Shown: positions 40,539-45,185 of the stretch, piece after piece
How positions within the stretch are numbered: position 1 is the first letter of the stretch
How the letters are laid out: the number at the start of each line of letters is the position of its first letter
The notes under the pieces: generated by a model
Database searches by the model: none
Seen by the model: the letters and a program-made list of their open reading frames with translations, nothing else
Told to the model about the DNA's origin: nothing
NCBI GenBank assembly: GCA_947175435.1
Contig: CAMWMS010000003.1
Location: 1 to 45,185, forward strand
DNA: 45,185 nt
Source: an uncultured Lachnospiraceae bacterium
Lineage (GTDB): Bacteria; Bacillota; Clostridia; Lachnospirales; Lachnospiraceae
Direction of reading: 5' to 3'
Program-made: the position numbers and the translations under genes

Positions 40539-41129
40539 ATGGAATACATAGCACACAGAGTAAACACGATAGAAGAGCTGCGTAAGCTGTCGACGGAATA
40601 CGGGGTAGAGCTTGATCTGCGGGATGATTTGAACGGCAGGATCTACATTTCACACAATCCCTTTGAGGCAGGAGAAGATTTCGAGGATTATTGCAGGGAA
40701 TACCGTCATGGCACGATGATCCTGAATATTAAGAGTGAGAGGATCGAGCATAAAGTTCTGGAATATATGAGGCAGTATCATATAGAGAAGTATTTCTTTC
40801 TGGATTCTTCTTTCCCGATGATCAAACTGTTGACTGACATGGGGGTAAAGGACGTGGCGCTTCGGTTCAGTGAGCTGGAAGGGCTTGATACGATCCGCAA
40901 TATGGCGGGCAAGGCAGACTGGGTGTGGGTGGACTGCTTTACGAAGATTCCGCTTAATCAGGCTAGTTATCGGGAATTAAAAGATATGGGTTATAAGTTG
41001 TGCTTTGTGTCCCCTGAACTGGAGGCGCAGGAAGAGAAGATTTCTTCATACAAGAAGTATATAGAAGAACAGGGATTTGTGTTTGATGCAGTCTGTACGA
41101 AAAGCTATCATATAAAAGACTGGATGTAG
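40539..41129 (+). CDS. glycerophosphodiester phosphodiesterase-like protein
   Basis: A 196-residue protein shaped like a short GDPD barrel. IAHRVNT (H6, R7), GVELDLRDD (E24, D26) and IYISHNPF (H39) fit the catalytic HR...ExD...H pattern of GDPDs, though the usual HRG is HRV and the chain is shorter than the 240-residue norm. Later WVWVDCFTKIP and LCFVSPELEAQ strands complete the barrel. Homologues occur in capsule clusters, where the substrate may be a glycerol-phosphate or polyol-phosphate unit. AAAGGAG precedes the ATG. Last gene of the six-gene run; DegV begins 68 bases later. Confidence 0.72.
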   Translation: MEYIAHRVNTIEELRKLSTEYGVELDLRDDLNGRIYISHNPFEAGEDFEDYCREYRHGTMILNIKSERIEHKVLEYMRQYHIEKYFFLDSSFPMIKLLTDMGVKDVALRFSELEGLDTIRNMAGKADWVWVDCFTKIPLNQASYRELKDMGYKLCFVSPELEAQEEKISSYKKYIEEQGFVFDAVCTKSYHIKDWM

Positions 41130-41197
41130 TTCACATCTGAGAAATGATTTTATAGGAGCAATGAAAAACAACAATAAATGACAGAAGGATGGATTAT

Positions 41198-42067
41198 ATG
41201 CGAGAATTTGTAATTACAACGGACAGTAACTGTGATATGGATCCGGCTTATCTGGAAGAGCACGGAGTAGGAGTAATTCCGCATTATTATACGATAGAGG
41301 ATGAGATATACGGAGACGGTAAGGAACTGAGCGTCAAGGAATTCTATGATGCCATGCGCGAGGGAAAGAAGGCGGCCACTATGGCCAGCAATCCGGAAGT
41401 AATCAGGGAACGTTTTGAGGAATATGCAAAACAAGATAAGGATATTCTGCATATCAGTTTTTCTTCCGCGCTCAGCAGCGCCTATAATAATATCGTGAAT
41501 GGTGCGGATGAGATTATGAAAAAATATCCGGGAATGAATGTCATCGTGATTGATACTCTGTCGGCATCTTTGGGTGAAGGTATTATGATCCGCAAGGCGA
41601 TCGAGATGAAGCAGGCAGGCAGTTCACTGGAAGAGACGGCGGCGTGGGTACGGGAGAACAGTCCCCATCTGAACATACAGTTCACGGTGGATGATCTCAA
41701 TTTCCTGTATCGTGGCGGGCGTTTATCCCGATCTTCCGCGATCCTCGGTACGGTAATCAATATTAAGCCTATTCTATATTTTGACAAAGAGGGCAGATTG
41801 GTAGCCTTAGATAAGGTACGGGGACGGAAGAAGTCGCTCATGACACTCGTGGATAATATGGAAGAACGGCTGGGGGAATATAAGGATAAGCAGGTGTTTA
41901 TCGGTATTGTTCACGGGGACTGTGAAATGGATGCGAGATATGTTGCGAATATGATCACAGAGAGATTCGGCTATACGGATATCGAGATCAGACCCATCGG
42001 ACCGAGTATCGGCGCACACTCCGGTCCGGGCGCGGTCGGGCTGATCTTTTTAGGAAATATGAAATAG
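41198..42067 (+). CDS. DegV family fatty-acid-binding protein
   Basis: A 289-residue DegV protein: FVITTDSNCDM at the start, FSSALSSAYNN, NVIVIDTLSASLGEGIMIRK, FTVDDLNFLYRGGRLSRSSA and GRKKSLMTLVDNM, ending HSGPGAVGLIFLG. DegV (FakB) proteins bind fatty acids and present them to a FakA-type kinase for phospholipid synthesis; no fakA is here. The start is the ATG nine bases after AGAAGG; an in-frame ATG at 41189 touches that site and is unlikely. Monocistronic and convergent with the next gene. Confidence 0.93.
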   Translation: MREFVITTDSNCDMDPAYLEEHGVGVIPHYYTIEDEIYGDGKELSVKEFYDAMREGKKAATMASNPEVIRERFEEYAKQDKDILHISFSSALSSAYNNIVNGADEIMKKYPGMNVIVIDTLSASLGEGIMIRKAIEMKQAGSSLEETAAWVRENSPHLNIQFTVDDLNFLYRGGRLSRSSAILGTVINIKPILYFDKEGRLVALDKVRGRKKSLMTLVDNMEERLGEYKDKQVFIGIVHGDCEMDARYVANMITERFGYTDIEIRPIGPSIGAHSGPGAVGLIFLGNMK

Positions 42068-42096
42068 AGAAGAATTTACACCTTTGAAAAATGCGT

Positions 42097-42870
42097 TTAG
42101 GAAATTGTGAAGGTAGCGGCAATTTCCTGCAGCAGCATTTCCAGCTCCCTAAGCTCGGCATCGGAAACGCCGGGGATGTCTGTGCCTTCTGATGCATAGG
42201 CGGCTTCTTGGTCGCTTGGTTTGTTCTGTCTGTCGGATTCCGGAACCGGACTTTGTGCGGCGGGGGTATTCTGTATCTCTGTCCCGGCGGCCGTCTGGGG
42301 CGTATCCGGGGTATCTTGTCCGCGCGGGCTGATCATCTGCATGTCCAGTTCCGTCTGTTCCAGACGATTTGCCAGATGATTTTCCAGATAATCTACCAGA
42401 TTGATCCGAAGGATATTGATCTTACCGGGTATATCAATGAGAGAGGAAACCGCGAAATAGCAATATAATCCCAGGAAACTCACAACATAAAAAGGTACGA
42501 TACTAAAGAAATTCTCATTATGTATAATGCCGAGACAGGCGCCTATGCCTGCCACAAGAACGGAAAGCAGCATAAGCTGTCCCGACAAGTGTTTCAGCAT
42601 GGATAAGGGTATGGCGCCGATCTTGACATGGCTTATAAATTTGTCTACGAAAACAGAAACATTGGCAACTTTCTCATTGATCTTGCTGTATCCGGAGAAC
42701 TTGAGCTTGAGCTGTTGTAAAGATTTGTTTGTGGTTGTGGACATATGTTCCGTTTCCCAGATCAGACGGTGATATATCACTCCCATCACGATCTGGCATA
42801 TGATGCTAGCAAACAGCAGTGCCAGAATTCCGATCATGAAGTTCTTATGTTGAAAAAAAAATGCAAGCAT
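42097..42870 (-). CDS. membrane protein of unknown function
   Basis: A 257-residue protein I cannot name. Helix 1 is at about 10-33, two more at 100-122 and 125-147; between helix 1 and 2 there is a 65-residue amphipathic stretch (NKSLQQLKLKFSGYSKINEK). The C-terminal 75 residues are acidic, Pro/Gln/Thr-rich and probably disordered, ending in a short helix (DAELRELEMLLQEIAATF). This resembles small Lachnospiraceae membrane proteins without assigned role. GGGAGG lies about 12 bases before the ATG. No neighbour on its strand suggests a partner. Confidence 0.7.
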   Translation of the reverse strand: MLAFFFQHKNFMIGILALLFASIICQIVMGVIYHRLIWETEHMSTTTNKSLQQLKLKFSGYSKINEKVANVSVFVDKFISHVKIGAIPLSMLKHLSGQLMLLSVLVAGIGACLGIIHNENFFSIVPFYVVSFLGLYCYFAVSSLIDIPGKINILRINLVDYLENHLANRLEQTELDMQMISPRGQDTPDTPQTAAGTEIQNTPAAQSPVPESDRQNKPSDQEAAYASEGTDIPGVSDAELRELEMLLQEIAATFTIS

Positions 42871-43034
42871 GATTCGCCATATCCTCCCTAAATATGATAA
42901 ATATAATCCGCATACCTATATTATATTAGATAGTTCCGGCTATAAAAGCCGTAAGGTGTCGTCAAATTAGTGCATGATAAGTTCTTTTCATACATTGTCC
43001 GGCAAAATATAGGGGTGCGAACCGGCTGCGGTAC

Positions 43035-43063
43035 TGGAAAGAAATAGAAAAATATGCTACAAT
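43035..43063 (+). promoter_or_regulatory. extended -10 promoter for the TSCPD-murG unit
   Basis: TGGAAA (43035-43040), 17 bases, then TGCTACAAT with an extended -10 (TACAAT at 43058-43063). The inverted repeat at 43059-43075 overlaps the -10 box. Confidence 0.5.
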
Positions 43064-43075
43064 ATCTAATATTGT
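43059..43075. promoter_or_regulatory. operator-like inverted repeat ACAATAT-CTA-ATATTGT
   Basis: A perfect 7-3-7 inverted repeat overlapping the -10 box and start point of the candidate promoter. A repressor there would block initiation. The rest of 42871-43129 shows no gene. Confidence 0.45.
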
Positions 43076-43129
43076 GTAAAAAGGATATATTCGGGCAAAA
43101 TAAAATATCGTAAACTGGAGGGAATAGCA

Positions 43130-43372
43130 ATGGTTTATCATCCACAGGGAGTATGCTCTAAGGCGATTGACTTGGAGGTAGAAGATGGCGTGATTAAGTC
43201 TGTTGAATTTACGGGAGGATGTAATGGCAATCTGCAGGGCATTTCCAGATTGGTGTCGGGAATGAAGATTGAAGATGCCATCGAGAGATTGCGTGGTATT
43301 AAGTGCGGATTTAAAAATACTTCCTGCCCTGACCAACTGGCATGTGCGCTACAGGAAATCCTAGATAATTGA
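43130..43372 (+). CDS. TSCPD domain protein (TIGR03905-like)
   Basis: An 80-residue protein with the TSCPD motif itself, here TSCPDQLACAL near the C-terminus, and GGCNGNLQGISRLV plus KCGFKN earlier. Four cysteines could bind metal. The family occurs alone in anaerobes and as the C-terminal domain of some ribonucleotide reductases; as a stand-alone protein its role is unknown. GGAGG lies seven bases or so before the ATG. MurG begins 16 bases after its stop, and the two share a candidate promoter. Confidence 0.88.
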   Translation: MVYHPQGVCSKAIDLEVEDGVIKSVEFTGGCNGNLQGISRLVSGMKIEDAIERLRGIKCGFKNTSCPDQLACALQEILDN

Positions 43373-43388
43373 GGAGGTTTCTTCCATA

Positions 43389-44465
43389 ATGAGTAAGAAG
43401 ATCGTACTTACCGGCGGCGGAACTGCCGGACATGTAACCCCTAATATGGCGCTTATTCCGAAACTGCGGGAGCTGCAGTACGAGATAGCCTATATGGGTT
43501 CCTATGACGGTATTGAGAAGAAATTAATGGAAGACTTTAATATTCCATATTTCGGTATTGCCACAGGTAAATTCAGAAGATATTTTGATCCTAAGAATTT
43601 TTCGGATCCGTTTCGCGTGCTTAAGGGAATGTCCGAGGCAAGGAAGTATCTCAAAGAGATAAAGCCGGACGTGGTCTTTTCCAAAGGCGGTTTTGTCAGC
43701 GTACCAGTAGTGCGTGCGGCGGCATCTCTTGGAATTCCGTGCATCATACATGAATCGGATATGACGCCCGGTCTCGCCAATAAATTATGTATTCCGGTGG
43801 CGAAGAAGGTATGTTGTAATTTTCCCGAAACATTTCGCATGCTGCCGGAGAGCAAGGCGGTTCTGACAGGATCTCCCATCAGAAAGGAACTTACCATGGG
43901 TAATAAGGAAGCCGGTTATCGTTTGTGTGGTTTCGATGCCTCTAAACCGGTCATCATGGTAGTGGGAGGCAGTCTGGGGTCCGCGGCGGTGAATCAGGCA
44001 GTCAGAGACGTGCTTCCGGAGCTGTTGAAAGATTTTCAGGTGGTACATTTATGCGGGAAGGAGAAGATGGATAATCTGCTTCTCACAACGCCCGGATATA
44101 AACAGTTCGAGTATATCCGTTCCGAGATGAAGGATATCTTTGCCATGGCAGATCTGGTCATCTCCAGAGCCGGTGCAAACGCGATCAGTGAGCTGTTGGC
44201 GCTTCGTAAGCCTAACATTCTGATTCCGCTTCCGGCGACCAGCAGCAGAGGGGATCAGATTTTGAATGCGGAATCCTTCGAGTCGCAAGGGTTCAGTATC
44301 GTGATTGACGAAGATGATCTGACGAACAAATTATTGCTGGAGAAGATACAGGAGCTGTATTTCAACAGATTCAGTTATATCGAAGCGATGACGAAGAGCA
44401 ATCAGCGGGATGCGATCGGAACGATCATCGGATTGATCGAGGATGCGGTTAACCAGAAACAGTAG
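43389..44465 (+). CDS. murG: MurG, UDP-GlcNAc:lipid I GlcNAc transferase
   Basis: A 358-residue GT-B enzyme that adds GlcNAc to lipid I to make lipid II at the inner face of the membrane, the last cytosolic step of peptidoglycan precursor synthesis. Motifs: TGGGTAGHVTPNMALIPKL, GSYDGIEKKL, FSKGGFVSVPVVRAA, HESDMTPGLANKL, VVGGSLGSAAVNQAV, and the nucleotide-binding ISRAGANAISELLALRKPNI followed by IPLP. Full length. GAGGAGG about ten bases before the ATG supports the start. It is not in a division/cell-wall cluster but beside a TSCPD gene, which is not the classic dcw arrangement. Confidence 0.92.
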   Translation: MSKKIVLTGGGTAGHVTPNMALIPKLRELQYEIAYMGSYDGIEKKLMEDFNIPYFGIATGKFRRYFDPKNFSDPFRVLKGMSEARKYLKEIKPDVVFSKGGFVSVPVVRAAASLGIPCIIHESDMTPGLANKLCIPVAKKVCCNFPETFRMLPESKAVLTGSPIRKELTMGNKEAGYRLCGFDASKPVIMVVGGSLGSAAVNQAVRDVLPELLKDFQVVHLCGKEKMDNLLLTTPGYKQFEYIRSEMKDIFAMADLVISRAGANAISELLALRKPNILIPLPATSSRGDQILNAESFESQGFSIVIDEDDLTNKLLLEKIQELYFNRFSYIEAMTKSNQRDAIGTIIGLIEDAVNQKQ

Positions 44466-44513
44466 GACGGCTTTTGTAACAGCGCAGGAAGATAGTGGCA
44501 AAAAAGTAAAATC

Positions 44514-44542
44514 TTGAAAAACCATGTTTGCAATGTTACACT
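44514..44542 (+). promoter_or_regulatory. promoter of the glucose-6-phosphate isomerase gene
   Basis: TTGAAA (44514-44519), 17 bases, TACACT (44537-44542), 80 bases before the start codon. Confidence 0.6.
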
Positions 44543-44621
44543 TATGTGTAGTGGCAGATAGAAGACAAATTGGATCGTCAGGTTGCGAATGGCAGTCAGA
44601 CGTTTCGGAATGGAGGACAAA

Positions 44622-45185
44622 ATGAGTAAAGTTACATTTGACTATTCTAAGGCGGCACCTTTTATCGGGGACAATGAAGTAGAGTCCATGAAAAAGCTGG
44701 CGCTCGATGCGAAAGAGCTGCTGGTGAGCAAGACCGGAGCAGGGAATGATTTCCTTGGATGGATCGACCTGCCGGTTGATTATGATAAGGAAGAGTTTGC
44801 GCGGATTAAACAGGCGGCTGCTAAGATTCAGAATGATTCCGAGGTACTTGTCGTGATCGGTATCGGCGGTTCCTATCTGGGAGCGAGAGCGGCGATCGAA
44901 TTCCTGCGTCACAGCTTTTACAATGTAGTGGATAAATCCATCAGAAAAACACCGGAAATTTATTTTGTAGGAAACTCTATCAGTTCTACTTATATCAAGC
45001 ATCTGATTGATGTGATCGGTGACAGGGACTTCTCGATTAACATGATCTCCAAATCCGGCACAACTACGGAGCCGGCGATTGCGTTCCGTGTATTTAAAGA
45101 GATGGCTGAGAAGAAATACGGTAAGGACGGCGCGGCGAAGAGAATCTATGCTACTACCGATAAGGCGAGAGGATCACTTAAGAAC
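44622..45185 (+). CDS. pgi: glucose-6-phosphate isomerase, 3' end outside the window
   Basis: The first 188 residues of phosphoglucose isomerase, which interconverts glucose 6-phosphate and fructose 6-phosphate in the cytosol. Seen: [48 protein letters not shown] and [18 protein letters not shown], the phosphate-binding loops of SIS domain 1 (GGSYLGA and SKSGTTTE). The N-terminal shape fits the compact Firmicutes form of about 450 residues. GGAGG five bases before the ATG supports the start. The chain is open to the last base, so the C-terminal part and catalytic Glu are not visible. Confidence 0.95.
   Translation, partial: MSKVTFDYSKAAPFIGDNEVESMKKLALDAKELLVSKTGAGNDFLGWIDLPVDYDKEEFARIKQAAAKIQNDSEVLVVIGIGGSYLGARAAIEFLRHSFYNVVDKSIRKTPEIYFVGNSISSTYIKHLIDVIGDRDFSINMISKSGTTTEPAIAFRVFKEMAEKKYGKDGAAKRIYATTDKARGSLKN

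Overview
The window reads as chromosomal DNA of a low-to-moderate GC, Gram-positive anaerobe, most likely a gut Lachnospiraceae-type Clostridium. This is inference from gene content: Shine-Dalgarno sites close to AGGAGG, TTGACA/TATAAT promoters, a flavin reductase-rubredoxin fusion, a DUF4358 lipoprotein beside MBOAT/SGNH acyl-transfer genes, a membrane-anchored type I pullulanase, a TSCPD protein, and several XRE-plus-membrane-protein modules. I see no rRNA, tRNA, CRISPR array, insertion sequence or integrase.

Left part (1-10.3 kb): a Cys-rich orphan protein, flavin reductase-rubredoxin, a MATE exporter, a minus-strand DUF2975/HTH/DUF4173 module with promoter and operator-like repeat, an unusual HTH-PurM fusion, an ECF sigma factor with a probable membrane anti-sigma partner, an Rpn/PD-(D/E)XK nuclease-like protein and a GNAT acetyltransferase. 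Next (10.3-13.5 kb) is a signalling island: a Ser/Thr kinase with C-terminal membrane helices, divergent from a regulator-like gene, a VanZ-like membrane protein and a duplicated-domain exported protein whose frame continues past a single TAG into a two-helix membrane segment.

Centre (13.6-22.9 kb) is the most interesting stretch. A consensus promoter drives a ribbon-helix-helix protein, an SPFH/zinc-ribbon protein, a four-helix membrane protein, a 927-residue zinc-ribbon/TIR/transmembrane/leucine-rich-repeat protein, a DUF1266 lipoprotein and a 33-residue membrane micropeptide, closed by a strong hairpin. The TIR-LRR protein is predicted to put its TIR domain in the cytoplasm and its LRRs outside, the layout of a Toll-like receptor with reversed chain order. 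Downstream is a translationally coupled pair: a cytosolic ParB-like/BMP nucleoside-binding-type fusion and a metallophosphoesterase with an altered first metal motif.

Right part (22.9-45.2 kb): MgtC/SapB protein, alpha/beta hydrolase, HTH-membrane protein, exodeoxyribonuclease III, an MBOAT-SGNH acylation pair divergent from a DUF4358 lipoprotein with a long, strongly structured leader (about 170 nt, with alternative pairings), an AraC remnant, pullulanase, and a six-gene run for surface-glycan or nucleotide-sugar metabolism (class II aldolase, tandem nucleotidyltransferase, GT-C/uridine-kinase fusion, HAD phosphatase, GT2, GDPD-like protein). It ends with DegV, a membrane protein, TSCPD protein, MurG and the start of glucose-6-phosphate isomerase.

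Family names come from motifs read by eye; no database search or folding program was run. The strongest candidates for something undescribed are the TIR-LRR/SPFH operon and the structured leader at 29737-29905.
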